Shown: positions 16,164 through 26,072, counted from the stretch's first letter. The stretch is DNA of 47,831 nucleotides from DATATV01 sp035551355 (GCA_035551355.1 DASZNF010000028.1:1-47831), one strand, 5' to 3'. The notes: generated by a model not told the origin, from the letters alone. Program-made: numbers and translations.

Positions 16164-17177
16164 GTGACCGCGGTCGAGGAACAGGCGAGTTCGACCGGCG
16201 GGCCGCGGCGGCGGATCGGTTCGCTGCAGCTGGTGTGCGCGGTGCTGGTGCTCGCGGTGATCGGCCAGAGCTGGTTGGCCGGCGTGCTGGACGTGCCCGC
16301 GTTGCGCACCGGGGCGACGGTGTTCGTCGCGGTCTGCGTGCAGGCCCTGCCGTTCCTGGTGCTCGGAGTGCTGATCAGCGGGGCCATCGCGGCCTTCGTG
16401 TCGGCGCGGATACTGCGCCGGGTGCTGCCAGGTAACACCGCGGCCGCCGTCGGGGTCGCCGGGCTGGCCGGGGTCGCGCTGCCCGGTTGCGAATGCGCCT
16501 CGGTGCCGGTGGCGCGCCGGCTGATGCAGCAGGGCGTGCCGCCCGCGGTGGCCATCACGTTTCTGCTGGCCGCGCCGGCGGTGAATCCGGTGGTGCTGGT
16601 GGCCACGGCGGTGGCGTTCCCTACCGCGCCACAGATGGTGCTGGCCCGGTTTCTCGGCTCGCTGCTCACCGCGATGGTGATGGGCTGGGTGTGGTCGTGC
16701 TCCGGGCGTCCGGAATGGATCGCCGAACGAGCGCTGCGCGCGTTCCGGATGCGCGAGGGCGTGTCGCGGTGGGCGGTGTTCGCCGAGACCGCCCGGGCCG
16801 ATCTGGCCGACGCCGCCGGGTTTCTGGTCATCGGTGCGCTAACCGCGGCCGCGCTGAATGTGCTGGTGCCTTCCTCCTGGTACGCCGCGATCGGCGGCAG
16901 TGGGCTGGTCGCGATTCCGGTGCTGGCGGTGCTGGCCGTGGTGCTCGCGTTGTGCAGCGAGGCGGACGCGTTCGTCGCCGCGTCCCTGTCCGCGCTGCCA
17001 TTGCTGCCCCGGCTGGTGTTCCTGGTGGTCGGGCCGGCGGTGGACGTGAAGCTGATCGCCCTGCACGCGGGCACCTTCGGCCGGGCGTTCGCGGCCCGGT
17101 TCGCCCCGGCGACCTTCGTGGTGGCCACCGGATGTGCGGTGCTGGTCGGGCTGTGCGTGCTGGGCGGCTATCGATGA
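16164..17177 (+). CDS. Permease of the DUF318/ArsP (UPF0718) family
   Basis: A 337-residue membrane protein with about eight hydrophobic helices. It contains the family signature GVALPGCECASVPVARRLMQQGVPPAVAITFLLAAPAVNP, with a CxC pair that could bind metal, and a second half with CSEADAFVAASLSALP. Related proteins include arsenical permease ArsP and YcgR/YraQ. The gene overlaps the next one (a TIGR03943-type protein) as ATGA, the standard two-gene permease arrangement. It is convergent with zur-smtB, so a link to zinc or another thiophilic metal is a reasonable inference but unproven. Confidence 0.88.
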   Translation: MTAVEEQASSTGGPRRRIGSLQLVCAVLVLAVIGQSWLAGVLDVPALRTGATVFVAVCVQALPFLVLGVLISGAIAAFVSARILRRVLPGNTAAAVGVAGLAGVALPGCECASVPVARRLMQQGVPPAVAITFLLAAPAVNPVVLVATAVAFPTAPQMVLARFLGSLLTAMVMGWVWSCSGRPEWIAERALRAFRMREGVSRWAVFAETARADLADAAGFLVIGALTAAALNVLVPSSWYAAIGGSGLVAIPVLAVLAVVLALCSEADAFVAASLSALPLLPRLVFLVVGPAVDVKLIALHAGTFGRAFAARFAPATFVVATGCAVLVGLCVLGGYR

Positions 17178-17908
17178 GCGGGCCGGGGGTGCGGCGGGAG
17201 ACCACCAACATCCTGCTGGTGCTGGTCGGCGGGGCACTGGTGAAGATCACCGTCAATGGCACCTATCTGCGTTATGTGAAGCCGAGTGTGCGGCCGTGGG
17301 CCTTGATCGCCGGTGTCGTGATGGTCCTGCTCGGCCTGATCGCGATCGTCCAGGATATCCGCGCGGGCGGCGCCAGATCCGCGCCCGACGAGCATGATCA
17401 CCAGCACGGTTCGCGGGCGGTTTTGTTGCTGCTCCTGCCGATTCTGGCGATCTTCCTGGTCGCGCCACCCCCTCTGGGGGCGGACTCGGTGACCCGGGAC
17501 GCCGGCCGCACCGCACCGGTGGTGACCCAGCAGGGCGCGTCGGCCTTCCCGCCGCTGCCCCGGGGCGCGGTCGTGCCCATCTCGCTGAGCGAGTTCATCA
17601 CCCGCAGCGTCTGGGACTCGACGAATTCACTGAACAACCGGGTGGTCGCGCTGACCGGGTTCGTGGTGCACGAGCACGGCGTGCTCTACCTCGCCCGGCT
17701 GGTCATCACCTGCTGCGCGGCCGACGCCACGCCGATGAAGGTCGCGCTGGCCGGTGGTGACACCGCCGGACTGGCCGATGACCAGTGGATTCAGTCCGAT
17801 GGCCTGCTGCGCCCCGGATCGGCCACGCAGGCCAACGAGTACACCCCGACCCTGCGGGTCAGCTCGCTGACCCGGATCGCGGAACCAGCCGATCCCTACG
17901 AGTACTGA
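17174..17908 (+). CDS. TIGR03943-family putative permease subunit
   Basis: A 244-residue protein with an N-terminal pair of membrane segments (ILLVLVGGALVKITVNG, WALIAGVVMVLLGLIAIVQ), a short His-rich loop (DEHDHQHG), a third membrane helix (AVLLLLLPILAIFLVAPP) and an extracytoplasmic beta domain carrying ITCCAADATPMKVAL. The CCAAD motif is characteristic of the YcgQ/TIGR03943 family, the partner of DUF318 permeases. It is coupled to the upstream permease by ATGA. Its 3' end overlaps the convergent zur gene by 13 bases. The histidines and paired cysteines suggest metal handling. Confidence 0.85.
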   Translation: MSGPGVRRETTNILLVLVGGALVKITVNGTYLRYVKPSVRPWALIAGVVMVLLGLIAIVQDIRAGGARSAPDEHDHQHGSRAVLLLLLPILAIFLVAPPPLGADSVTRDAGRTAPVVTQQGASAFPPLPRGAVVPISLSEFITRSVWDSTNSLNNRVVALTGFVVHEHGVLYLARLVITCCAADATPMKVALAGGDTAGLADDQWIQSDGLLRPGSATQANEYTPTLRVSSLTRIAEPADPYEY

Positions 17909-18351
17909 TCGGTCCCGTCGGCCAGCCGCTTGCCCGCCGCGGTGCAGTCGGCGCAGGTGCCGAAGACCTCCACGGTATGACTGACCTCGGAGAAGCCGTG
18001 TTCGGCGGCGATCTTGTTGGCCCACGACTCGACGGCCGGGCCCTCCACCTCCACCGTGCTGCCGCAGTGCCGGCAGACCAGATGGTGGTGATGGTGGCTG
18101 GAGCAGTGCCGGTAGATGGCCTCGCCGGTGCCGGTGCGCAGCACGTCGACCTCGCCCGCCTCGGACAACGACTGCAGGGTCCGGTACACGGTGGTCAGGC
18201 CGATGCCCTCGCCGCGCTTGCGCAGTTCCTCGTGCAGGTCCTGGGCGGAGCGGAAGTCGTCGATCTGGGTAAGCAGTTTGGTGATGGCCGTGCGCTGCCG
18301 AGTCGATCGCAGCCCGGGAACGACTGTCGAACTCTTGTCGGCCATGGCCAT
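17896..18351 (-). CDS. zur: Zinc uptake regulator Zur (FurB), Fur family
   Basis: A 151-residue Fur-family repressor that shuts off zinc acquisition genes when Zn2+ is bound. The winged helix (STRQRTAITKLLTQ, GLTTVYRTLQSLSEAGEVD) is followed by a metal-binding domain with HCSSHHHHHLVCRHCG and the second structural CxxC, CADC. Those CxxC pairs form the structural zinc site. I use the ATG at 18351, which has AAGGGG about five bases upstream; a GTG at 18357 and an ATG at 18345 are alternatives. It is second in an operon with the ArsR-type sensor, as in mycobacteria (smtB-zur). Confidence 0.94.
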   Translation of the reverse strand: MAMADKSSTVVPGLRSTRQRTAITKLLTQIDDFRSAQDLHEELRKRGEGIGLTTVYRTLQSLSEAGEVDVLRTGTGEAIYRHCSSHHHHHLVCRHCGSTVEVEGPAVESWANKIAAEHGFSEVSHTVEVFGTCADCTAAGKRLADGTDQYS

Positions 18352-18368
18352 GCTCACCCCTTGCCTGC

Positions 18369-18761
18369 TCACGAGCGGTTCCTCCGGTCGGCCTCGCCGC
18401 CCTCCTGCGCGTGCGTGACCGCGTCCACCACGATATGCGCGAGGTGCTCGTCCACGAGCCGGTAGACGACCTCGCGGCCGTGCCGCTCGCCCGCGACCAC
18501 GCCGGCCGACTTGAGCACCCGCAGGTGCTGGCTGATCAGCGGCTGGGTGACGCCGAGCGAGGCGACCAACTCGTGCACGCATCGGGGCGCGCCCCGCAGC
18601 TCCAGCACGATCGCGATGCGCACCGGCGCGGCCAGCGCCCGCAGCAGATCCCCGGCCGCGGTCAGTGTCTGCGCGGACTGGAGCTGGACCGGTGTGGGGT
18701 CGCTGCGGCCAGGGGAGTGGACGTGGTCCTCGGCGGTGTGCACGGACGTTTCGGCGCTCAT
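18369..18761 (-). CDS. smtB: ArsR/SmtB-family zinc-sensing repressor
   Basis: A 130-residue winged-helix repressor. Residues around CVHELVASLGVTQPLISQHLRVLKSAGVV form the recognition helix. The C-terminal helix carries D-E-H...H-A-Q-E with the exact spacing D-x-H-x10-H-x2-E of the alpha-5 zinc site in SmtB/CzrA, so it should release DNA when zinc is abundant. The upstream partner of zur, 17 bases apart, it likely derepresses zur under zinc excess, as shown for M. tuberculosis. The ATG at 18761 has AGGTG six bases upstream. Confidence 0.93.
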   Translation of the reverse strand: MSAETSVHTAEDHVHSPGRSDPTPVQLQSAQTLTAAGDLLRALAAPVRIAIVLELRGAPRCVHELVASLGVTQPLISQHLRVLKSAGVVAGERHGREVVYRLVDEHLAHIVVDAVTHAQEGGEADRRNRS

Positions 18762-18875
18762 GACCGCACCTGGACATGGGCGGCCGCGGTTGCGTTCCAC
18801 CGCCGGATCGCCAACCCGGTCACGCCCCGACCTTCCGGTTGTTCGTGCGTTGCCGCCGACCGCTGCTCTCCGACC

Positions 18876-18909
18876 GGCGTTCGTCGCATTCATCCTAGGC
18901 GTTCGTCGC
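18876..18909 (-). promoter_or_regulatory. smtB-zur promoter with flanking direct repeats
   Basis: The 12-base sequence GGCGTTCGTCGC occurs twice (18876-18887 and 18898-18909), 22 bases apart. Between them on the minus strand lies TAGGAT (18892-18897), a good -10 for smtB-zur. Repeats flanking a -10 at two-helical-turn spacing suggest an operator, plausibly for SmtB itself. Confidence 0.45.
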
Positions 18910-18934
18910 CACCCTCCGGGATGCGCACGATCGA

Positions 18935-19210
18935 CTACCGCAGCACGCTCACCGCGACCCCGGCCAGTATCAACACGACCAGCACCCGCAGCATCCGCTC
19001 CTGTGGACGCAGCGCCTGCCAGGTGCCCACCAGCAGCACCACGACGCCCGCGCTGAGCAGGAACAGCAGCCCGGCGCCCACCGGGCCTCGCATCCACACA
19101 CCGACGGCGAACAACACCAGAACCACCAGGAAGGCCGCGGCCGGTGGCACCCGGGCCAGTGGGCCGCTGCCGTTCACCAGGGGTGCACGGAAGGACCTGC
19201 GCGGTCGCAT
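18935..19210 (-). CDS. Small membrane protein (DUF6703-like)
   Basis: A 91-residue protein with a basic N-terminus (MRPRRSFRAPLVNGSG) and three hydrophobic segments (AAAFLVVLVLFAVGVWM, GAGLLFLLSAGVVVLLVG, VLVVLILAGVAVSVL), so an integral membrane protein. The ATG at 19210 has a strong GAGGAGG seven bases upstream; a longer upstream reading frame is Arg-rich and unlikely. It resembles small conserved actinobacterial membrane proteins located beside glyS. No function is known to me. It is divergent from glyS and tandem with smtB. Confidence 0.8.
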   Translation of the reverse strand: MRPRRSFRAPLVNGSGPLARVPPAAAFLVVLVLFAVGVWMRGPVGAGLLFLLSAGVVVLLVGTWQALRPQERMLRVLVVLILAGVAVSVLR

Positions 19211-19373
19211 GGCGTTCCTCCTCACCGGCCCGCGTCGGCGTGCGCCAGCCAAGGCGACGGTACGCGGCCGGGGGGCGCGCACCCACCGGCACCTCCGATG
19301 ATCGGCTGGCAACAGCGGCGACCGAGTCGTGGCCGGCTTGTGGTCCGCGTGTGACCCACACCGCGCGCCCGGC

Positions 19374-19379
19374 TACCCT
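19374..19379 (+). promoter_or_regulatory. -10 element upstream of glyS
   Basis: TACCCT matching TANNNT about 70 bases before the glyS GTG. No T-box-like structure was recognised in the leader. Confidence 0.35.
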
Positions 19380-19449
19380 GGAGAGTGCGAGCCGAAGTTG
19401 TGGCCGTCGCAATCCAGTCCAGAATCTGTGCTCAACGTATGGAGTTTCC

Positions 19450-20835
<1,386 letters not shown>

Positions 20836-20840
20836 GCCCG

Positions 20841-20879
20841 TTCGCCGGAGGCCGATCGCGCGCATCGGCCCCCGGCGAA
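20841..20879. terminator. Bidirectional terminator between glyS and the protease gene
   Basis: TTCGCCGG-A-GGCCGAT pairs with ATCGGCC-C-CCGGCGAA: 15 pairs with one mismatch and a seven-base loop, six bases after the glyS stop and 90 bases from the convergent protease stop. Confidence 0.65.
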
Positions 20880-20971
20880 TCCGCCTCCTTTCCGGGCATC
20901 TCTGTGGAATTGTCAAACAGCTTGTTGCCCCGGCAAGCTGCCGCGGTCAACGGAGGGACAGTGCGACCGGA

Positions 20972-22063
20972 TCAGACGCTGGCGACCTGACGCAGCCAGG
21001 TCCGGTTGGCCGCGACGCTGGCGTACTGCTGGGTCTTCGCCTGGTCGTCTCCGGTGGAGCAGACGCCGACCTCGACCCCGTCGGACATCTCCGGGCCGCC
21101 GGAGTCGCCGTTGAACGCCGATCCGTCCTCGGCCGCGCTGCAGATCGCCTTGCCCTGCTTGCCATCCACGCAGTTGAGGTCGGTGACCTTCACATTGGCC
21201 ACCCGCAACCGCTTGGCCGGGCCGCCGTTCGGGCTGGTCTTGCCCCAGCCGTAGATCTGGTTCTCCGCACCGACCTGCGGGTCGGCATCGGCCAGCTTGG
21301 CGAAGGTGGTCTTCACCGGCTGGGCCAGGTGCAGCAGGGCCATGTCGCCGTTCGGGTCGACCTGGGTGCTGTCCACCTCGATCTCGGTGCCGCCGCCCAG
21401 CTTCAGCGAATCGACCTCGACGCTCATCCCGCCGTCGTTGACGCAGTGCCCGGCGGTGAGCACCCACTGCGGGGCGATCACCGAACCGGAGCATTCGAAT
21501 CCCATGTCGTCCCAGTAGACCTGGGCCGCCCACGGGGCGTCGGTGGCGTTCTGACCGCCGATGATCCGCGGCATCGGCTTGCCGGCGACCGGCGTGATCA
21601 CCGGCTTGCCCGTCACGGGCTTGCCCACCGGCTTGCCGATCACCGGCCGGTGCTGGATCGGCCGGTGGCGCACCGGCTTGTGCGCGACCGGCGCGACCAC
21701 CGGTGCGCCCGGACCGGACTTTCCGGTGCCTGGACCGGACTTGCCGGTGCCCGGCTGACCGGCGCCCGGCTTGCCCGCGTGATGCCGGCCCGGCTTTCGC
21801 TTGCCGGGCTTGTGTTTGGCGGTGCGGTGGCCACCGGTGGGCTTGTGACTGCCCGAGGTGTGGCCGCTGCCGGGCTTTCGGTGGTGGGTCGGGGCGTGGT
21901 GACCGGGGGCGTGGTGAGTGCCGCCGGGCGCCGCCGGCGCGGTGGGCGCCGGGTTCGGGTTCGGCGCGGGCGGAGTGGCGGCCGATGCCATGGAGGCCGC
22001 GGGAAGTACACCGACCGCGATCGCGGTACCGCCGATCAGCGCCGCCGAGACGAATTTGTTCAT
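20972..22063 (-). CDS. Secreted trypsin-like serine protease (S1 family) with long Pro/Lys/His linker
   Basis: A 363-residue secreted protein. The signal peptide is residues 1-29 (MNKFVSAALIGGTAIAVGVL then ASAAT). A 135-residue low-complexity linker rich in His, Lys, Gly and Pro (for example GHHAPTHHRKPG and repeated GKPV) leads to the activation junction MPR-IIGG at 166-170. The chymotrypsin-fold domain has the catalytic triad His206 (TAGHC), Asp240 (DMALLHL) and Ser321 (FNGDSGGP). Cleavage after Arg166 would activate it. AAAGGA precedes the ATG by eight bases. The basic linker could bind the anionic cell wall. No regulator or inhibitor is adjacent; the serpin at 29267 lacks a signal peptide. 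Confidence 0.92.
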   Translation of the reverse strand: MNKFVSAALIGGTAIAVGVLPAASMASAATPPAPNPNPAPTAPAAPGGTHHAPGHHAPTHHRKPGSGHTSGSHKPTGGHRTAKHKPGKRKPGRHHAGKPGAGQPGTGKSGPGTGKSGPGAPVVAPVAHKPVRHRPIQHRPVIGKPVGKPVTGKPVITPVAGKPMPRIIGGQNATDAPWAAQVYWDDMGFECSGSVIAPQWVLTAGHCVNDGGMSVEVDSLKLGGGTEIEVDSTQVDPNGDMALLHLAQPVKTTFAKLADADPQVGAENQIYGWGKTSPNGGPAKRLRVANVKVTDLNCVDGKQGKAICSAAEDGSAFNGDSGGPEMSDGVEVGVCSTGDDQAKTQQYASVAANRTWLRQVASV

Positions 22064-22084
22064 GGTGAACCGTCCTTTCAGGAG

Positions 22085-22118
22085 TGACGTCGTGTTGCCG
22101 GTTGGCAGCACGACGTCA
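22085..22118 (-). promoter_or_regulatory. Strong hairpin in the 5' leader of the protease gene
   Basis: TGACGTCGTG pairs with CACGACGTCA, extended by one T-G wobble and TGCC/GGCA to a four-base loop (15 pairs). It ends just before the AAAGGA ribosome binding site. It may stabilise the mRNA or be an operator. Confidence 0.45.
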
Positions 22119-22228
22119 AGCTCATCAGTTCTGAAAGGCCCGGCGCACCGGTCTTGCTCGGCCTGTGGACAACCAAATCCACTGTGGACAACTCACGTCA
22201 CGAACTCGCGAATGCTGGTATAAGCCCG

Positions 22229-22966
22229 TCACTCGGGCAGTCGGCGAATGTCCAACTCGTCTTCCACGGCGGTCCCGGTCGAGGGATCACGGCGCACCAC
22301 GAACGCGCGCGCGGACGGCCGCTCGGACACCGCCTCCACCAGCGTGGTGCCGTGGTAGAGCAGTCCCGCGCCGTCGTCGGTGCAGTGCGTTTCGGGCAGT
22401 TGCCCGGTGGCCACCGCGTCGTGCACCAGCGGCCTGCGGCCGAGTTCGGAGTCGTAGTGCACGCCGTTGCCGTAGGGCAGGAAGGCCAGGCCGTTGGTGA
22501 TCAGCCGCAGCTCCGGCCCGAACGAGTCGGTCGGCCCGCCCACGAACCAGCAGATCGAACCCGCGGAAATACCGCCCAGTACCACCCCGGCCTGCCAGGC
22601 CCGGTGCAGCACCTCGCCCAGGCCATGCACCTGCCACACCGCGAGCAGATTCGCCACCGAGCCGCCGTTGACCCACACCACGTCGTGCGAGCCGACATAA
22701 CCGTCCAGATCGTCGGTCGGCGGCATGGTGAACAGATTGAGGTGCGACACCTCCACCCCGGCCACCTCGCCGGCCTCGGAGATCCGCGCGTTGAACCATC
22801 GCTGGTCGCCGAACGCGGTGCCGACATGACACAGTCTCGGCCGTCTGCCCTGCACCCCGGACAGTTCCAAGGCGTAATGGATCAACGGAGCGAACGCGAG
22901 ATCCACCCGGTATCCCGCGCGCCATCCACCCGACGTGGCCAGAATCGTTGGTTGATCAGCAGGCAT
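22229..22966 (-). CDS. Peptidase E-like serine peptidase (S51 family)
   Basis: A 245-residue protein of the class I glutamine amidotransferase-like fold. It begins MPADQPTILATSGG, has the strand-loop WVNGGSVANLL and the nucleophile elbow GGISAGSICWF, with Ser as nucleophile, followed by GNGVHYDSE containing the likely His. Peptidase E cleaves Asp-Xaa dipeptides. The start is uncertain: the ATG at 22966 gives family length but lacks a ribosome binding site, and upstream ATGs at 23029 and 23056 would add 21 or 30 residues. It is divergent from the ABC transporter gene. Confidence 0.88.
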   Translation of the reverse strand: MPADQPTILATSGGWRAGYRVDLAFAPLIHYALELSGVQGRRPRLCHVGTAFGDQRWFNARISEAGEVAGVEVSHLNLFTMPPTDDLDGYVGSHDVVWVNGGSVANLLAVWQVHGLGEVLHRAWQAGVVLGGISAGSICWFVGGPTDSFGPELRLITNGLAFLPYGNGVHYDSELGRRPLVHDAVATGQLPETHCTDDGAGLLYHGTTLVEAVSERPSARAFVVRRDPSTGTAVEDELDIRRLPE

Positions 22967-23076
22967 GGAAGAGGATGGTTTCAGGTCCCTCTGCCGGATG
23001 CCACCCGCTGGAGGACTGACGTTTGTCATGGGTAGATCGTGACGTCTGAACTGCATACCGGCCCCGATCCGCCGGA

Positions 23077-24057
23077 ATGATCGACCGTATGAACGAGATG
23101 AGTGCGCCGGGCGCCTCCCGGCACGCGGCGGGGGCAGGGGATCGGTCCGCGGTCTCCGCGGGGGCCGCGGTCACGCTGAGCGGGCTGCGTAAGCACTACG
23201 GCGAGGTCCGCGCGGTGGACGGGGTCGACCTGGTCATCGCGCCGGGCGAGGTGGTGGCCCTGCTCGGGCCCAACGGCGCGGGCAAATCCACCACGGTGGA
23301 CATGCTGCTGGGCCTGAGCAAGCCGGACGGCGGCAGCGCGCAGATCTTCGGCCAGCAACCGCGGGAGGCGGTGAGCACCGGCACGGTCGGCGCGATGTTG
23401 CAGGAGGGATCGTTGTTGGAGGACGCCACGGTCGGCGAGACCGTGGCGATGATCGCCTCCCTGCACCGCCGGCCGATGCCGGTGGCCGAGGCGCTGGGCC
23501 GGGCCGGCATCGCCGACCTGGCCTCGCGCCGCTGCACCAAACTGTCCGGCGGCCAGAAGCAGCGGGTCCGGTTCGCCGTCGCCCTGGTCTGCGACCCGGA
23601 CCTACTGGTGCTGGACGAGCCGACCTCGGCGATGGACGTGGGCAGCCGTCGCGAGTTCTGGCAGTCCATGCAGCAGTTCACCGCGGCCGGCAAGACCGTG
23701 CTGTTCGCCACCCACTACCTCGACGAGGCCGAGGAGTTCGCCGACCGCGTGGTGCTGATGCGCGGCGGCCGGGTGGTGGCCGACGGTTCGGTGGCCGAGG
23801 TGCGGGCCGCGGTGTCCGGGCGCACGCTGCGCGCGGTCGTGCCCGGGCTGACCGAGGCGGCGGCCGCTGGGCTGCCCGGCGTGAACACGGTCGAGATGCG
23901 GGCCGAACGAGTGGAGCTGGGCTGCTCGAACTCCGACGCGACCGTGCGCGCGCTGCTGTCGGCCTACCCGCAGGCCCGCGATATCGAAATCAGGGCCGTC
24001 GGCCTGGAAGAAGCCTTCCTCGCGCTGACCGCCGACGCCGAGGAGGCCACCCGATGA
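23077..24057 (+). CDS. ABC transporter ATP-binding protein (ABC-2/DrrA type)
   Basis: A 326-residue ATPase. Walker A GPNGAGKST, signature LSGGQKQRVRFAVAL, Walker B LLVLDEPTSAMD and the H-loop FATHYLDEAEEFADR are all present. About 100 C-terminal residues form the accessory domain typical of drug or lipid exporters. Three candidate ATGs (23077, 23089, 23098) lie in a row without a good ribosome binding site; the first 30 residues are Ala/Ser/Gly-rich. It is coupled to the permease by ATGA and followed by a two-component system, which suggests self-regulated export of an antimicrobial or membrane-active compound. Confidence 0.92.
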   Translation: MIDRMNEMSAPGASRHAAGAGDRSAVSAGAAVTLSGLRKHYGEVRAVDGVDLVIAPGEVVALLGPNGAGKSTTVDMLLGLSKPDGGSAQIFGQQPREAVSTGTVGAMLQEGSLLEDATVGETVAMIASLHRRPMPVAEALGRAGIADLASRRCTKLSGGQKQRVRFAVALVCDPDLLVLDEPTSAMDVGSRREFWQSMQQFTAAGKTVLFATHYLDEAEEFADRVVLMRGGRVVADGSVAEVRAAVSGRTLRAVVPGLTEAAAAGLPGVNTVEMRAERVELGCSNSDATVRALLSAYPQARDIEIRAVGLEEAFLALTADAEEATR

Positions 24058-24788
24058 AGACCGGATACCTTGCCCTGGAAGCGAAGCGAGCCATGCGCTC
24101 GCCCCGGTTCCTGATTTTCACCCTGGTGTTCCCGGTGGTGCTGTTCCTGGTCTACAAGGGCCTGTACGGCAGTGCCAAGGTGCAGGGCACCGACATCACC
24201 TACACCGCGTACCTGATGTGCAGCATGGCCGCCTTCGGCGGGTTCATGGCGGCGATGAGCACCGGGGCGCGCACCGCGATCGAACGGTCCGCGGGCTGGC
24301 AGCGGCAGCTGCGGCTGACCCCGCTCACCCCGCGCGGCTACCTGTTCGCCAAGGCCGCGGTGGGCATGCTGGTGGCGTTGCCCTCGATCGTGCTGGTGTC
24401 GCTGGCCGGCGTGTTCTCCGGGGTGTCCCTCTCGCCGGTCGGCTGGGTGCAGGTGGTGGTCGGGGTATGGATCGCCACCCTGCCCTTCTCCGTGCTGGGC
24501 TTGCTGATCGGGCAGCTGGCCACGGCGGAGAGCATGCAGGTCTACACCAGCGGGCTGATGTTCCTGTTCGGGCTCCTGGGCGGGCTGTGGATCCCGGTGA
24601 CGGTGTTCCCGAACTGGCTGGCCAGCGTGGCCAAGGTGCTGCCCAGTTACTGGCTGGCCGACGTGGGGCACGCGGCCGTGCTGGGCACGCACGATCTCGG
24701 GCGCGCGGCTGAGGTGCTGGGCATCTGGACCTTGGCCCTGGCCTTCGTGGTGGTCCGCCGCTACCAGCGGGACAGTGCCAGGGCCTGA
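24054..24788 (+). CDS. ABC-2 type permease
   Basis: A 244-residue membrane protein with six hydrophobic segments, starting MKTGYLALEAKRAMRSPRFLIFTLVFPVVLFLVYKGL, which is the usual ABC-2 exporter opening. A conserved cytoplasmic stretch ERSAGWQRQLRLTPLTPRGYL precedes the second helix. Coupled to its ATPase by ATGA, it forms a homodimeric permease with it. The histidine kinase gene starts 42 bases downstream. Confidence 0.92.
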   Translation: MKTGYLALEAKRAMRSPRFLIFTLVFPVVLFLVYKGLYGSAKVQGTDITYTAYLMCSMAAFGGFMAAMSTGARTAIERSAGWQRQLRLTPLTPRGYLFAKAAVGMLVALPSIVLVSLAGVFSGVSLSPVGWVQVVVGVWIATLPFSVLGLLIGQLATAESMQVYTSGLMFLFGLLGGLWIPVTVFPNWLASVAKVLPSYWLADVGHAAVLGTHDLGRAAEVLGIWTLALAFVVVRRYQRDSARA

Positions 24789-24830
24789 CCCGGGCTGCTG
24801 ATTGCGCGAGAATGACTGCCGGAGGTTGGC

Positions 24831-26072
24831 ATGGAGATGAAGGATCCGACACAGCACGACGGGTGGGCCTGGCCTATGTGGGGCGAGGAAGACCCGCACC
24901 CGCCGACTCGTCGCGAGCGGATCAGCCGGATCCTCGGGCCGGGCGTGTGGCTGGTCTTTCTCATCTCGCCGATCACCGACGTGCTCAGCAGCCATCGGTC
25001 CCCTCTGATCAAGGCGACCGTGGTGGTGCTGGTGGTTGTCTACGGCGCGAGCTACATGCGGATCGCCGGCACCATCGGTCGCTGCGGCCACCGCCACCGC
25101 GTGCTGGCGGTGGTGTGGCTGTCGATCTTCCCGATCGCGCTCTCGATCATCCTGGGCCCGGACGACCTGATCCTGTTCACCTACGCGGTGTCCACCGCGT
25201 TGATGACGCTGCCGCGCAACGCTGGCGTCCTCTACGGACTGTCCACCGCGGCGGGGGTGCTCATCGCGACCCGGATTCACGACGGGCACACCGCCTGGGG
25301 AGATGGGCTGACCCTGGCCGTGCTGACCGGGGCCATGGCCGCCTTCGGCGCGCTGCTGCGCACGATCAGCGAGCTGAAGCGGGCCCAGGACAAGATGGCC
25401 AAGCTGGCGGTGGCCGAGGAACGATCCCGGCTGGCCCGGGACCTGCACGATGTGCTCGGCCACAGCCTGACCACGATCACCGTCAAGGCCGGGCTGGCCC
25501 GGCGGGTGCTGGAGACCTCGGCCGACCGGGACCGGGCCATCGCCGAGGTGCGGGACGTGGAGGAGCTGGCCCGGCAGGCGATGTCGGAGGTGCGGGCGAC
25601 CGTGTCGGGCTATCGGACCGCGACCCTGCCCGCGGAGCTGGTGGGCGCTCGGGCCGCGCTGAACGCCGCCGGTATCGCGGCCGATCTGCCCAGGGCGGTG
25701 GACAACGTGGCGGCCGGTTTACAGGAGACGTTCGCCTACGTGCTGCGGGAGGGCGTCACCAACGTGATCCGGCACAGCGGGGCCAGCCGGTGCGAGGTGC
25801 GGCTGGGCAAGAACTGGCTGGAGGTGCGGGACAACGGGAAGGCATCGGTGGACTGTGTGACCAGCTCCCGTGAGTCCGGTGGTGGGCACGGCCTGTCCGG
25901 GCTGGCCGAGCGGGTGGCCGAGTGCGGCGGCGAACTGGACGCACAGCCGTTGCCCACCGGTGGATTCCTGTTGCGGGTGGACGCACCGGAGCAGTCCGGG
26001 AAGCCGCCCGAGCGGGCCGGCGCCGAGCCGGGCAATGGCGTGGTGGCCCGGCCCTCGGTGGGCCTGGCGTGA
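24831..26072 (+). CDS. Sensor histidine kinase (HisKA_3/NarL type)
   Basis: A 413-residue kinase. Several membrane helices (about residues 38-180: WLVFLISPITDVL, VVVLVVVYGASYM, LAVVWLSIFPIALSIIL and others) precede the dimerisation box EERSRLARDLHDVLGHSLTT, with phospho-acceptor His206. The HATPase has VLREGVTNVIRHS (N box) and GGGHGLSGLAERV (G box). The short periplasmic loops suggest sensing within the membrane, as in DesK. GGAGG lies five bases before the ATG. The stop overlaps the response regulator as GTGA. Confidence 0.92.
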   Translation: MEMKDPTQHDGWAWPMWGEEDPHPPTRRERISRILGPGVWLVFLISPITDVLSSHRSPLIKATVVVLVVVYGASYMRIAGTIGRCGHRHRVLAVVWLSIFPIALSIILGPDDLILFTYAVSTALMTLPRNAGVLYGLSTAAGVLIATRIHDGHTAWGDGLTLAVLTGAMAAFGALLRTISELKRAQDKMAKLAVAEERSRLARDLHDVLGHSLTTITVKAGLARRVLETSADRDRAIAEVRDVEELARQAMSEVRATVSGYRTATLPAELVGARAALNAAGIAADLPRAVDNVAAGLQETFAYVLREGVTNVIRHSGASRCEVRLGKNWLEVRDNGKASVDCVTSSRESGGGHGLSGLAERVAECGGELDAQPLPTGGFLLRVDAPEQSGKPPERAGAEPGNGVVARPSVGLA

